Assembly: GCF_001648175.1 (NCBI RefSeq)
Contig: NZ_CP015243.1
Coordinates: forward strand, 2,356,001-2,420,000
Reading direction: 5' to 3'
Source of the DNA: Halotalea alkalilenta
GTDB taxonomy: Bacteria; Pseudomonadota; Gammaproteobacteria; Pseudomonadales; Halomonadaceae
Length of the DNA: 64,000 bases
The notes under the pieces were generated by a model, which was given only the letters and a program-made list of their open reading frames with translations, was not told where the DNA came from and searched no databases. A program made the position numbers and the translations under genes. This document shows positions 54,859 to 64,000 of this stretch, one piece after another. Each line of letters opens with the position of its first letter. The stretch's first letter is position 1.

Positions 54859-56097
54859 ATGATTCTGCATGCTTCACCCGTGCGTCGCTGGCGCAGGCTG
54901 ACCCTGGTGGCGCTGTTCGGTGCCTCGACCTCCACCGTGCTGTTCGTTGCCACCTCCGCCATCGCGCAAGCGCCGACTCCGGATGCCCAGCCGACGGCGG
55001 GGCCGACCCTCAACCCACTCAACATGGTGCCGGCTCCGCCCAGCCTGGCCGCCACCTCCTGGGTGCTGATGGATGCCAAGAGCGGCGACATCATCCTCGA
55101 GCAGAACGCCCACCAGCGTCTGCCGCCCGCCAGCCTGACCAAGCTGATGACCGCCTACATCGCCGAGTACGAGATCGAGGCCGGACGGCTGAACGAGAGC
55201 GATATGGCGCGGGTCAGCGAGAACGCATGGCGCACCGGCGGCTCGAGGATGTTCCTCAACGTCAACACCAATGTCAGCATCGGCGACCTGATGCGTGGGA
55301 TCGTGGTGCAGTCGGGCAACGACGCAAGCGTTGCGATGGCCGAGCACATCGCCGGCAGCGAGGATGCCTTCGCCCAGCTGATGAACCAGCATGCGCAGAT
55401 GCTCGGCATGAAGAACACCCACTTCATGAACGCCACCGGGCTGCCCCACGACGAGCACTATACCTCCGCCTACGATCTGGCCGACCTGTCGCGCCACATC
55501 ATCCTCGACTTCCCCGAGCACTATTCGCTCTATGAAGAGCGCGAGTTCACCTACAACGGTATCCGCCAGCCCAACCGCAACCTGCTGCTGTGGCGCGATG
55601 GCCGGGTCGATGGACTGAAGACCGGGCACACCGAAGCCGCGGGTTACTGCCTGGCGGCCTCGGCGGTCGACGGCGACACTCGGCTGATCGCCGTGGTGAT
55701 GGGGACCAACTCGGAGGAGGCGCGTGCCCAGGAGACCATGAAGCTGCTCTCCTACGGTTTCCGCTACTACCATACCCAGCGTCTCTTCGATGCCGGCCAC
55801 GTGGTCAGCAACGCCCGGGTCTGGGGCGGTAGCCAGAACAACGTGCCGGTCGGTTTTCCCGATGAGGTCTACGTGACCCTGCCCCAGGGCGACGGCGAGC
55901 TGACCCAGCGGGTCGAGCTCTCCTCTGACATCGAGGCGCCGGTGGCCGCCGGGCAGGAGCTCGGGACCCTGACCGTGATGCGTGGCGACGACGAGATCGC
56001 GACCCGTCCGCTGGTCGCGCTCGAAGCGGTCGAGGAGGGCGGTTTCATCAAGCAGGCCTGGGACAAGCTGGTTCGTTTCGTCACCAGCTTCTTCTGA
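54859..56097 (+). CDS. dacA: D-alanyl-D-alanine carboxypeptidase (PBP5/6 type)
   Basis: This 412-residue enzyme trims the terminal D-Ala of peptidoglycan pentapeptides. A signal peptide (to about residue 37, IAQAPTP) is followed by the catalytic domain with S92LTK95, S152GN154 and K254TG256. The C-terminal beta-rich PBP5_C domain ends in an amphipathic helix (FIKQAWDKLVRFVTSFF) that anchors the protein on the outer face of the inner membrane. AAAGTCCT precedes the ATG weakly. It ends the elongation cluster. Confidence 0.96.
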   Translation: MILHASPVRRWRRLTLVALFGASTSTVLFVATSAIAQAPTPDAQPTAGPTLNPLNMVPAPPSLAATSWVLMDAKSGDIILEQNAHQRLPPASLTKLMTAYIAEYEIEAGRLNESDMARVSENAWRTGGSRMFLNVNTNVSIGDLMRGIVVQSGNDASVAMAEHIAGSEDAFAQLMNQHAQMLGMKNTHFMNATGLPHDEHYTSAYDLADLSRHIILDFPEHYSLYEEREFTYNGIRQPNRNLLLWRDGRVDGLKTGHTEAAGYCLAASAVDGDTRLIAVVMGTNSEEARAQETMKLLSYGFRYYHTQRLFDAGHVVSNARVWGGSQNNVPVGFPDEVYVTLPQGDGELTQRVELSSDIEAPVAAGQELGTLTVMRGDDEIATRPLVALEAVEEGGFIKQAWDKLVRFVTSFF

Positions 56098-56166
56098 TCT
56101 TGTCCGCTGCCTGGCCGCGGCCGGGCAGCGTGCTTGTGACGTTCTCCGCTGGCTCGCGTAGAATGC

Positions 56167-56193
56167 AATCATTTCGAGCCAAGCAGCGATGGG
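56167..56193 (+). other. Gap segment before ybeD
   Basis: A TAGAAT at 56159-56164, with TTGTGA 19 bases upstream or GTGACG 17 bases upstream, is a plausible promoter for ybeD-lipB-lipA. A GC-rich inverted repeat (CGCTGCCTGGCC/GGCCGGGCAGCG, 56106-56131) just after dacA lacks a T-run. Confidence 0.35.
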
Positions 56194-56203
56194 AGCCTAG
56201 GCG

Positions 56204-56518
56204 ATGACTTCTCCTTCCAGACCCGGCCAGTCCTCGGTGATTTCGGGTGACGGCGGCCAGCCGGCGCCGAAGATCGAATTTCCCACCGACTATTCGCTCA
56301 AGATCGTTGGCGACAGTGACGAGGGCTTCTGCGACGACATGCTCGACATCGTCGAGCGCTTCGATCCGACCCTCGACCGTAGCCGTGCAAGCCATCAGGA
56401 CAGTCGCAACGGGCGCTTCCGCTCGCTGCGGGTGACCATCACCGCGACCGGTCAGGCGCAGCTCTCGGCGCTGTTCTCAGCGCTCAAGGCGAGCGGTCGC
56501 GTGCACATGGTGATATGA
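56204..56518 (+). CDS. ybeD: YbeD-family protein (DUF493)
   Basis: This 104-residue small alpha/beta protein of the UPF0250/DUF493 family has characteristic segments [68 protein letters not shown]. The fold resembles regulatory ACT domains. It lies between dacA and lipB as in E. coli, overlapping lipB by four bases, which suggests a link to lipoate metabolism, though its role is not established. GGGAGCC precedes the ATG. Confidence 0.93.
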   Translation: MTSPSRPGQSSVISGDGGQPAPKIEFPTDYSLKIVGDSDEGFCDDMLDIVERFDPTLDRSRASHQDSRNGRFRSLRVTITATGQAQLSALFSALKASGRVHMVI

Positions 56519-57300
56519 ACGGCGTCGCGAACCAAGCCCTTGCGCGGCCGGCTGCCTCGGACTCCCCCCAGGCGTCGGGCACGCATCCGATCGAGGTCTA
56601 TCGGCTCGGCCTTGTCGACTATCCCGACACGCTCGCGGCGATGCGCGCCTACACGGACGAACGCGGCCCGGATGATCCGGATCAGATATGGGTGGTCGAG
56701 CATCCGCCGGTGTTCACCCAGGGTCAGGCAGGGCGCGCAGAGCACCTGCTCGAGGTCGGTGACATCCCGGTGGTGCAGGCCGATCGCGGTGGGCAAGTCA
56801 CCTACCATGGTCCCGGGCAGCTGGTCTTCTATCTGCTGCTCGATCTCAAGCGCTGCGGTCTGGGCGTGCGCGCGCTGGTCAGCGCGATCGAGCGCGCGGT
56901 GATAGATGCGCTCGCCAGCCACCGTATCGAGGCTTATGCGCGCCCGGACGCGCCCGGCGTGTACGTGCGCGCGCCGGCTGGCGGAGAAGCCAAGGTGGCA
57001 TCGCTGGGGCTCAGGGTACGCCGGGGCTGCAGCTTTCATGGAGTGGCGTACAATGTCGATATGGATCTGCGGCCATTCAACCGTATCGATCCCTGCGGCT
57101 ACGCTGGCATGCGTATGACCCAATTGAGTGAGCTCGCAGCCGCGCCGGTGTCGCTCGACATCGAAGCGGACCGCTGGCTCGAGGCTTTCGCCGCCGCCTT
57201 GGCGGACGGCGGCGATCGCCGACCCGTGACGCTTCGCCCCACAACCGGCCTGCCGGACTGCCTGGCAGACATTTCCCGACGTCCAGGATGTGACAGATGA
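56515..57300 (+). CDS. lipB: Octanoyltransferase LipB
   Basis: This 261-residue enzyme moves octanoyl groups from acyl carrier protein to lipoyl domains. Conserved blocks are [43 protein letters not shown], the catalytic Lys in [27 protein letters not shown] and the catalytic Cys in [14 protein letters not shown]. The N-terminal 25 residues before IEVYRLG are longer than usual and not conserved in appearance. It overlaps both ybeD and lipA by four bases, so all three are one unit. Confidence 0.96.
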   Translation: MNGVANQALARPAASDSPQASGTHPIEVYRLGLVDYPDTLAAMRAYTDERGPDDPDQIWVVEHPPVFTQGQAGRAEHLLEVGDIPVVQADRGGQVTYHGPGQLVFYLLLDLKRCGLGVRALVSAIERAVIDALASHRIEAYARPDAPGVYVRAPAGGEAKVASLGLRVRRGCSFHGVAYNVDMDLRPFNRIDPCGYAGMRMTQLSELAAAPVSLDIEADRWLEAFAAALADGGDRRPVTLRPTTGLPDCLADISRRPGCDR

Positions 57301-58283
57301 GCGAGAGCATCGCCAAGCCCGTTACCGTGGCCAACCCGAATCGCGTCGAGCGCGGCGTCAAGCTGCGCGGCGCGGAAAAGGTGGCTCGCATTCCGGTCAA
57401 GGTGATCCCGACCGAGACGCTGCCGAAGAAGCCCGACTGGCTTCGGGTCCGCATGCCGATCTCCCCCGAGGTCACCCGGATCAAACAGACGCTGCGCAAG
57501 CACGGATTGCACACCGTGTGCGAGGAAGCCTCCTGCCCGAACCTCGGCGAGTGCTTCAGCGGTGGCACTGCCACTTTCATGATCATGGGCGACATCTGCA
57601 CCCGTCGCTGCCCGTTCTGCGACGTCGCCCACGGCAGGCCCAACGCGCTGAACGCCGAAGAACCTCGCGAGCTCGCCGAGGCGATCGCCGAGATGCGGCT
57701 CAAGTACGTGGTGATCACCTCGGTCGACCGTGACGACCTGCGCGATGGCGGCGCCCGCCATTTCGTCGATTGCATCCGTGAGATCCGCGCCCGCAGTCCG
57801 CACATCGAGATCGAGACCCTGGTGCCGGACTTTCGCGGACGCATGGACGTGGCGCTGGAGATTCTCTCCGAGCAGCCGCCCAACGTGTTCAACCACAACC
57901 TCGAAACCGTGCCCTCGCTCTATCGCAAGGTGCGGCCAGGCGCCGACTACCAATGGTCGCTCGACCTGCTCAAGCGCTACAAGGCCGCGCGCCCCGAGGT
58001 GCTGACCAAGTCCGGGCTGATGGTCGGGGTCGGCGAGACCGACGAGCAGATCATCGAAGTGATGCGCGACCTGCGCGCCCACGACGTCGATATGCTGACC
58101 ATCGGCCAGTACATGCAGCCCTCGCGTAGCCACCTGGCGATCGACCGCTGGGTGCCGCCCGCAACCTTCGCCCAGTACGCCAAGGCGGGTTACGAGATGG
58201 GGTTCACCCATGTCGCCTCCGGGCCGCTGGTGCGCTCGAGCTATCACGCCGACAAGCAGGCCCATGGCGTCGAAGTGAAATGA
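57297..58283 (+). CDS. lipA: Lipoyl synthase LipA
   Basis: This 328-residue radical-SAM enzyme inserts two sulfurs into octanoyl groups. The auxiliary cluster ligands are C75, C80 and C86 ([12 protein letters not shown]), with a Ser of RSSYHADK (314-315) as the fourth. The radical-SAM cluster is C101TRRC105PFC108. DPGG-type and [20 protein letters not shown] segments are standard. It ends the ybeD-lipB-lipA unit and is followed by a very strong hairpin. Confidence 0.98.
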   Translation: MSESIAKPVTVANPNRVERGVKLRGAEKVARIPVKVIPTETLPKKPDWLRVRMPISPEVTRIKQTLRKHGLHTVCEEASCPNLGECFSGGTATFMIMGDICTRRCPFCDVAHGRPNALNAEEPRELAEAIAEMRLKYVVITSVDRDDLRDGGARHFVDCIREIRARSPHIEIETLVPDFRGRMDVALEILSEQPPNVFNHNLETVPSLYRKVRPGADYQWSLDLLKRYKAARPEVLTKSGLMVGVGETDEQIIEVMRDLRAHDVDMLTIGQYMQPSRSHLAIDRWVPPATFAQYAKAGYEMGFTHVASGPLVRSSYHADKQAHGVEVK

Positions 58284-58310
58284 AAGGCGAAATGCGGTAG
58301 ACGCCGAGGT

Positions 58311-58363
58311 GGTGCAACGCAAACGGCTCGGGGAGCTTCTCCCCGGGCCGTTTGCGTTGCACC
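58311..58363. terminator. 25-pair hairpin between convergent lipA and hopJ-like genes
   Basis: The two 25-base arms (58311-58335 and 58339-58363) are inverse complements with only one G-T position, closing a three-base loop. No T-run follows on either side. Placed exactly between convergent genes, it probably blocks transcription from both directions. Confidence 0.7.
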
Positions 58364-58372
58364 AGCCTGCGT

Positions 58373-58714
58373 TCAGTCTCGCCGCGCCAGCGGGTCGCCG
58401 TGGAGTCGCACGCCGTCGAGTCCATGGATCGCCAGGGCGCGGATGTTGGCGTGGTCGTGACCTTCGGGATCGGCGAGCACGTGGCGATAGTGCTCACCGA
58501 AGGCGCGCAGTGCCTCGTGGTTTTCGAGTCCCTCCAGTAGCGCCAGTGCCAGTACCCGGCACGAGCCCTGGTTGTCGTCGATGCCGTTGCTGACGCCGCC
58601 GTTGTCGAAGGCGGTAGGGGTGAAGCGGTAGTGGGTCTCGATGAAGGCGAGGGTATCGGCGAAGCAGTGGCTCTCGCGGGCGAGGGCGCGGCGGAAGTCG
58701 GCGATCGGGAGCAT
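58373..58714 (-). CDS. HopJ-type protein
   Basis: This 113-residue protein is of the HopJ family (named after a Pseudomonas type III effector but widespread in free-living gammaproteobacteria). It shows FADTLAFIETHYRFTPTAFDNGG, DNQGSCRVLALALLEGL, ALRAFGEHYRHVLADPEGHDHANIRAL and a closing GLDGVRLHG. No type III secretion genes are near, so a secretion role is unlikely here; the true function is unknown. It is convergent with lipA and transcribed alone. Confidence 0.88.
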   Translation of the reverse strand: MLPIADFRRALARESHCFADTLAFIETHYRFTPTAFDNGGVSNGIDDNQGSCRVLALALLEGLENHEALRAFGEHYRHVLADPEGHDHANIRALAIHGLDGVRLHGDPLARRD

Positions 58715-58874
58715 ACTGGGTTCCTTGGGCGAAAAGCAGCCAAGCTATCCAGCTGGACGCTCGGCGTCCAGCGCCTGATGCGGGATTCGAGCAGTGCTCA
58801 CTGAATGAATGGTTTCGCTGCGATGGGTTCTAATCCCGGAAGGGGATCATTCGTTCACGCCGAGGAGAAGCCGG

Positions 58875-59893
<1,019 letters not shown>

Positions 59894-59897
<4 letters not shown>

Positions 59898-60556
59898 GCC
59901 GGCCGGGGAGCCAGCTGCGCCACCCTCGCCTGCTGCTGGGCTTTCGCATCGTGGTATTCGCGCTCGCCATCGCTTGGCCGCTGGGCTGGGCCTGGCGAGT
60001 GGCGCAGGGGGCGGCGGGGCCGGATCCCGGACGCTACCTGCTGCTCGAGTTCGGTATCGGCGCGTTGACGCTGCTGCTGCTGGTGCTTGCGCTCACCCCG
60101 CTGGCGAAACTCACCGGCTGGCCGGGGTTCGGGCTGGTTCGCCGCCAGCTGGGCGTATGGGCCTTCGTCTACGCATTCGCCCACTTCGCCTGCTACCTGC
60201 TGTTCATCATCGGCCTCGAGCCCGCGCTGCTGCTCGCCGATTTCAGCCGCAGGCCCTACATCATCGTCGGGGCGGCAGCGCTGCTGCTGCTTGGCGTGCT
60301 CGCCGCCACCTCGCCGCAGGCGATGGTGAGGCGGCTGAAAAAGCGCTGGAAGCCGCTGCACCGTCTGGTCTACCTGGCGCTGGCCCTGGTGCTTTTGCAT
60401 TTCTTCTGGATCGTGCGCGCCGATCTCGGTGAGTGGGGGCGATATGCGCTGATCGCGCTGGGATTGATGCTGCTGCGCTGGCCGCCGCTGGCGCGGCGGC
60501 TGGGAGGATGGCGCCGCGCCAGCGGCGCCAGGACGGAGATCAATCGGCGACGGTGA
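59894..60556 (+). CDS. msrQ: Heme-binding membrane subunit MsrQ
   Basis: This 220-residue inner-membrane b-type cytochrome passes quinol electrons to MsrP. It has six hydrophobic segments and the family blocks [31 protein letters not shown] with heme-ligand His, [22 protein letters not shown] and [21 protein letters not shown]. Translation likely starts at TTG 59894, overlapping the msrP stop (TTGA). Its 3' end overlaps that of the convergent dehydrogenase gene by 17 bases. Confidence 0.93.
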
Positions 60557-61565
60557 GCACCAGCTTGCCGATCGCATGGCCCGATTCGAGCCGGCGGTGG
60601 GCCTCGGCCAGGTTGTCGACGCTGAGCGGCCCGATCACCTCGCTCAGGGTGCTGCGCAGGTGGCCCGCGTCGATCAGTTCAGCGAGCCTGGCCAGGATTT
60701 CGCCCTGGCGTTCGGGGAAGTAGTCGTGCAGCGCACGGGCGAACATGAGCTCCCAGGCGAAGCTCGCCGCCTTGATCTGGAAAGCGTTGACGTCGACCTG
60801 CTTCTTGGTCTCGGCGATCGCGACGACGCGGCCGAATGGGCGGATCAGCTGGGTCATGTTGTCCCAGTGGTCGCCGATGTCGTGACAGCAGTAGATGTAG
60901 TCGACCTGCTCGATGCCTTCAGCGGCGAGTGCGTCCACCAGTCGGTGGTGATCGACCACCAGGTCGGCGCCCATCTCTTTGCACCATTCCACCGACATTT
61001 CCCGCGAGGCGGTAGCGATGACCCGCAGATCGGTCAGTTGCTTCGCCAGCTGGATCACCATCGAGCCGACGCCGCCTGCACCGTTGATCACCAGCAGCGT
61101 CTCCTGGGCTCGTCCTGCGCCTGCTTGCGCAGCCGGTCTCGGCTCATCCCGCAGCTCGAGGCCGAGCACGTCGAAAAGCCCCTCCCACGCGGTCAGCGCG
61201 GTGAGCGGCAGCGCCGCTGCCTCTTCGATCTCGAGGCTCTCGGGCGCCTTGGCGACGAGGCGCGCATCGACGCATTGGTACTCGGCGTCGCTTCCCGGGC
61301 GGCTGACATCGCCCGCATAGTAGACCTTGTCACCGATCGCGAAGCCCCGCGCCTGCTCACCGAGCGCCTCGACCACCCCCACTGCATCCCAGCCGATCAC
61401 CTTCGACTCCGTCGCCGAGCGCCTGATCTTGGTGTCGACCGGATTGACCGAGATCGCTTGGATCTTGATCAGCAGGTCCCGTGGCCCCGGCGCAGGTTTA
61501 GGCTCTTCCCGCTCGATGAAGGCTTGCTCGAGCTCTGGCTTACCGGTGATGGCGATGGCTTTCAT
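60540..61565 (-). CDS. Zinc-binding alcohol dehydrogenase family protein / quinone oxidoreductase-like
   Basis: This 341-residue medium-chain dehydrogenase/reductase is of the type annotated as zinc-binding alcohol dehydrogenase or NADPH:quinone reductase. Despite the name, the catalytic zinc ligands are not evident. The GroES-like domain has ISVNPVDTKIRRS and IGWDAVGVVEALGE. The NAD(P) motif is VINGAGGVGSMVIQLAKQLT. The start at 61565 gives the usual MKAIAITG beginning. It probably reduces quinones or activated alkenes. It follows the amidohydrolase on the same strand 90 bases downstream. Confidence 0.9.
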   Translation of the reverse strand: MKAIAITGKPELEQAFIEREEPKPAPGPRDLLIKIQAISVNPVDTKIRRSATESKVIGWDAVGVVEALGEQARGFAIGDKVYYAGDVSRPGSDAEYQCVDARLVAKAPESLEIEEAAALPLTALTAWEGLFDVLGLELRDEPRPAAQAGAGRAQETLLVINGAGGVGSMVIQLAKQLTDLRVIATASREMSVEWCKEMGADLVVDHHRLVDALAAEGIEQVDYIYCCHDIGDHWDNMTQLIRPFGRVVAIAETKKQVDVNAFQIKAASFAWELMFARALHDYFPERQGEILARLAELIDAGHLRSTLSEVIGPLSVDNLAEAHRRLESGHAIGKLVLTVAD

Positions 61566-61655
61566 CTGTTTGCCTCTTTTGGTCAGCGTGGATGCCCGTA
61601 GGTCACGGGCAGATACGAACCATATGGGGGCTGCCGGGCGAGGGACCAAGCCGGA

Positions 61656-62915
61656 TCAGTCAGCGCGCTGTTTCACGATGCGCCCGGCTTGGATGATCAT
61701 CTCGAGCCGTTCGCCCTGGCCGAGCAGGCAGTCGATCGAAGCCAGCGGGTCGCCATCCACCACCAGCAGGTCTGCGATCGCGCCGTTCGCCAGGCACCCC
61801 AGCTCGCCTGAGCGCTCAAGCAGGCGAGCGGCGACGCTGGTCGCCGAACGCAGCGCCTCGAGATTGCCGAGCAGCTTTGCGCGTATGCGTAGCTCCTCGC
61901 TCTGGTATTGGTGCATCTCGCCGAGCAGGTCCGAGCCGTAGCCCATTGGCACGCCCGCCTCGGCGTAGCGTAGCAGCGCTTCGCGACCTGCGCCTCGCAC
62001 CGCCTCGATCTTCGCCACCGAGGCGGCTGGAAGGCCATAGCGTTCGCCGTGCTTGGCGAGCATCTCGTAGGTGACCTGGGTCGGCACCACGAACGTCCCC
62101 AGTTCGGCCATCCTCCGCGCGGTTTCGGCATCGGCCAGGTTGCCGTGCTCGATACTGCGTACTCCGCATTCGATCGCTCGGCGGATGGCGCGCGAGGTAT
62201 AGGCGTGGGCCATGACGTAGGTGTTGGCCGCCTCGGCTTCATCCACGATGGCCCGGATCTCCGCTTCACTGTATTGGGTGTTGGCGATCGGGTCGGTGGG
62301 CGAGGCGACACCGCCCGATGCCATGATCTTGATCTGGCTGGCGCCCTGCTGCAGCTCCTCGCGCACTGCCAGGCGCACCGCCTCGACTCCGTCGACCACC
62401 CGGGCGATAGCGCCGGCGCGGAAGCAGCACGAGCAGGGTTCGGTCATCAACAGCTCGCCACGGGCACGGAAGTCGCCGTGTCCGCCGGTCTGCGACAGCG
62501 CCTTGCCGGAGGCGAATATCCTTGGTCCTGCGATGAGGCCCTGCTCGACCGCCTGGGCCAGTGCCCAGTCGGCGCCCCCGGCGTCGCGGACGCTGGTGAA
62601 CCCGCGCGCCAGCATCGCTGCGATGATCGGCACCGCGCGCAGGGTCACCAATGCATTGGGGACCCGGGCGTTGAGCCCGAGATTGGCATTGGCCGCCAGT
62701 ACGTGGACATGGCAGTCGATCAGCCCCGGCATCAGCGTCTTGCCCTGGATGTCGATGATCCGGTCATGGGGTTCGGCGAGGGCGATCTGACCGGCGGACA
62801 CAGCGATGATGCGATCGCCTTCGACCACCAGGTCGAGCCCGCTGCGATAGCGGCCGTCGTCGGGGTCGAGCAGCCGCGCGTTGGTGAAGATCAGCCGGGG
62901 GAGGCGAGGGCTCAT
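61656..62915 (-). CDS. Metal-dependent amidohydrolase (imidazolonepropionase-like)
   Basis: This is a 419-residue amidohydrolase. The N-terminal beta domain leads to the metal motif GLIDCHVHVL (His69, His71). The carboxylated-Lys position lies in IKIMASGGV, then His in VMAHAYT and SIEHGN, and the final Asp in MGYGSDLLGEMH. Relatives hydrolyse prolyl dipeptides (Xaa-Pro dipeptidase type), organophosphates or cyclic amides, so the substrate remains open. The start at 62915 has AAGGAG seven bases upstream; an adjacent TTG is less likely. Confidence 0.9.
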   Translation of the reverse strand: MSPRLPRLIFTNARLLDPDDGRYRSGLDLVVEGDRIIAVSAGQIALAEPHDRIIDIQGKTLMPGLIDCHVHVLAANANLGLNARVPNALVTLRAVPIIAAMLARGFTSVRDAGGADWALAQAVEQGLIAGPRIFASGKALSQTGGHGDFRARGELLMTEPCSCCFRAGAIARVVDGVEAVRLAVREELQQGASQIKIMASGGVASPTDPIANTQYSEAEIRAIVDEAEAANTYVMAHAYTSRAIRRAIECGVRSIEHGNLADAETARRMAELGTFVVPTQVTYEMLAKHGERYGLPAASVAKIEAVRGAGREALLRYAEAGVPMGYGSDLLGEMHQYQSEELRIRAKLLGNLEALRSATSVAARLLERSGELGCLANGAIADLLVVDGDPLASIDCLLGQGERLEMIIQAGRIVKQRAD

Positions 62916-63086
62916 CAACAGGCTCCTTGGAAACGGATACGGTCATGGTAGAGGAATGCGCCGAGGGTGCTGGCCGCGGCGGCAGCGGTTCGATCTTCAT
63001 CCGGGTTCTTGCCACCGGTTTCATCCCGCGCTGGGGCGCGGGGCATGGATGGACTAGTCTAGTCGGGTGATTCAACCAGGATAGAG

Positions 63087-63716
63087 ATGATCATGTCCCA
63101 CGATTGGGTCGATTTCGCCAAGCGCCTGCGCGCCATTGCCCAGACCGGGCAGACCTACACCGACAATCGCTACGAGCTCGAGCGCTACCAGGAACTCGAG
63201 CGGCTCACCAACCAGATGTTCGCAGTGCTCGCCGAGACGCCGGTGGCGCGGGTCGAGCAGCTGTTCATCCCCGATCGAGGCTATGCCACGCCCAAGGTGG
63301 ACGTACGCGGGGCGGTGTTCCGCGATGACCGCGTGCTGCTGGTACGCGAGCAGCGCGACCGGCGCTGGACCCTGCCCGGCGGCTGGGCCGATGTATGCGA
63401 GCCGCCGTCGAGCTGCGTGCTGCGCGAGATCCACGAGGAGTCTGGCTACTTCGCGGTCAACCCGCGTCTCGCCCTGCTGCGCGATCGCAGCCTCCACCCC
63501 TATCTGCCGGTGACGCCTGAACACATCTACAAACTGTTCTACGTCTGCGATGAAGTGGAAGGTGGAGGTTTCGTGCCCAACAACGAGACCGACGCGGCCG
63601 ATTTCTTCGCCCTCAACGCGCTGCCCGAGCTTTCGCTCGGCCGCACGCTGGAGAAAGACATCCACCATCTCTGGGCCTTCGCCAGCGGCGAGGTCGACCG
63701 GGTGCATTCGGACTGA
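63087..63716 (+). CDS. NUDIX hydrolase with N-terminal NUDIX_N domain
   Basis: This is a 209-residue hydrolase of nucleoside diphosphate-linked compounds. The first 60 residues match the small helical NUDIX_N domain (WVDFAKRLRAIAQTGQTYTDNRYELERYQEL). The NUDIX box is complete at residues 99-121 (G-x5-E105-x7-R113-E-x-x-E117-E118-x-G). AEHIYKLFYVC-like and NETDAADFFALNALPELSLGRT segments end the domain. Substrates in this subfamily include ADP-ribose and CDP-choline type molecules; the exact one is unknown. AGGA lies shortly upstream of ATG 63087. Confidence 0.92.
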   Translation: MIMSHDWVDFAKRLRAIAQTGQTYTDNRYELERYQELERLTNQMFAVLAETPVARVEQLFIPDRGYATPKVDVRGAVFRDDRVLLVREQRDRRWTLPGGWADVCEPPSSCVLREIHEESGYFAVNPRLALLRDRSLHPYLPVTPEHIYKLFYVCDEVEGGGFVPNNETDAADFFALNALPELSLGRTLEKDIHHLWAFASGEVDRVHSD

Positions 63717-63864
63717 CCGCGATTGGCGCGAGGCCTACCGAGGGATCGTTGCTGAGCGCACTTTGGCGCGGCTTTCGGTAGCGCAGCGTATCGCCCAGTG
63801 GCGTTCGAGCTAGAGGGCCAGAAGCTTTACGAGCCAGGATGTCGCGGTCGCTTGACCCGTGAGA

Positions 63865-64000
63865 TCAGGCCTTAACGCCGAGCAGCCGGCGCCACGGCTG
63901 CATCGCCGAGGCGTTGAAGCCATGGCGGGCGTAGAAGCGCTGTGCGGTGAGGTTGTCGCCGTCGGTCAAAAGCGTCACCCGGCGGCAGCCCTCCCGCTCG
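63865..64000 (-). CDS. GNAT-family N-acetyltransferase (C-terminal part, cut by window edge)
   Basis: The 44 visible C-terminal codons read CRRVTLLTDGDNLTAQRFYARHGF followed by a basic end and a TGA at 63865-63867. The N-x-x-A-x-x-F-Y-x-x-x-G-F signature is the last conserved segment of GNAT acetyltransferases. The acetyl-CoA-binding part and start lie outside the window, so the substrate cannot be discussed. Confidence 0.75.
   Translation of the reverse strand, partial: EREGCRRVTLLTDGDNLTAQRFYARHGFNASAMQPWRRLLGVKA

Noticed and set aside
58373..58714. HopJ-like gene as evidence of a type III secretion system
   Set aside because: The family is common in bacteria without such systems, and no secretion apparatus gene is in the window.

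Overview
The window looks like a chromosomal segment of a GC-rich gammaproteobacterium, most likely of the Halomonadaceae (Halomonas and relatives). This is inferred from gene order and protein character: dsbD-accB-accC-prmA-dusB-fis-purH, proA-nadD-rsfS-rlmH-mrdA-rodA-mltB-rlpA-dacA-ybeD-lipB-lipA, a PPi-type phosphofructokinase and a DedA-PAP2 fusion. No rRNA, CRISPR array or phage module is visible.

Bases 1 to about 23,400 are accessory. The left edge holds the right part of an IS3-family element (OrfA/OrfB with an A7 slippery site), which cuts off the 3' end of an aldo/keto reductase gene. Next come a Gfo/Idh/MocA oxidoreductase gene with an internal deletion, an AraC-type regulator, a secreted metallo-beta-lactamase-fold protein and a short-chain dehydrogenase with a twin-arginine leader. 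A LysR regulator (6451-7344, minus) then diverges from a 16-kb run of plus-strand genes. That run contains a first Dpp-type ABC transporter (binding protein, permease, a permease fused to an ATPase, and a second ATPase), two NtaA/SnaA/DszA-type flavin monooxygenases, a small flavin reductase, a second binding protein, two permeases, an M20 metallopeptidase and a tandem double ATPase. Together they suggest uptake of a small organic compound, oxidative cleavage by a two-component FMNH2-dependent monooxygenase, and hydrolysis of an amide or peptide bond. The substrate cannot be read from the sequence. This is the most system-like and least ordinary part of the window.

A tRNA-Leu(UAG) gene at 23,824-23,908 (minus) marks the boundary, with its 3' end facing the accessory side. 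A patch of small or unrecognised genes follows (24.1-27.3 kb), with comF among them.

From about 27.4 kb the content is housekeeping: srkA, folE, gabD, purH, fis, dusB, prmA, accC/accB, dsbD, ppa, a degenerate phosphatase-kinase fusion, PPi-PFK, mpl, DedA-PAP2, proA, nadD, rsfS, rlmH, the rod-shape and peptidoglycan set (mrdA, rodA, mltB, rlpA, dacA), and the lipoate set (ybeD, lipB, lipA). The right end carries a HopJ-like gene, msrP-msrQ, a quinone-oxidoreductase-like dehydrogenase, an amidohydrolase, a NUDIX hydrolase and a GNAT fragment cut by the window edge. Several strong hairpins mark gene ends in this part.
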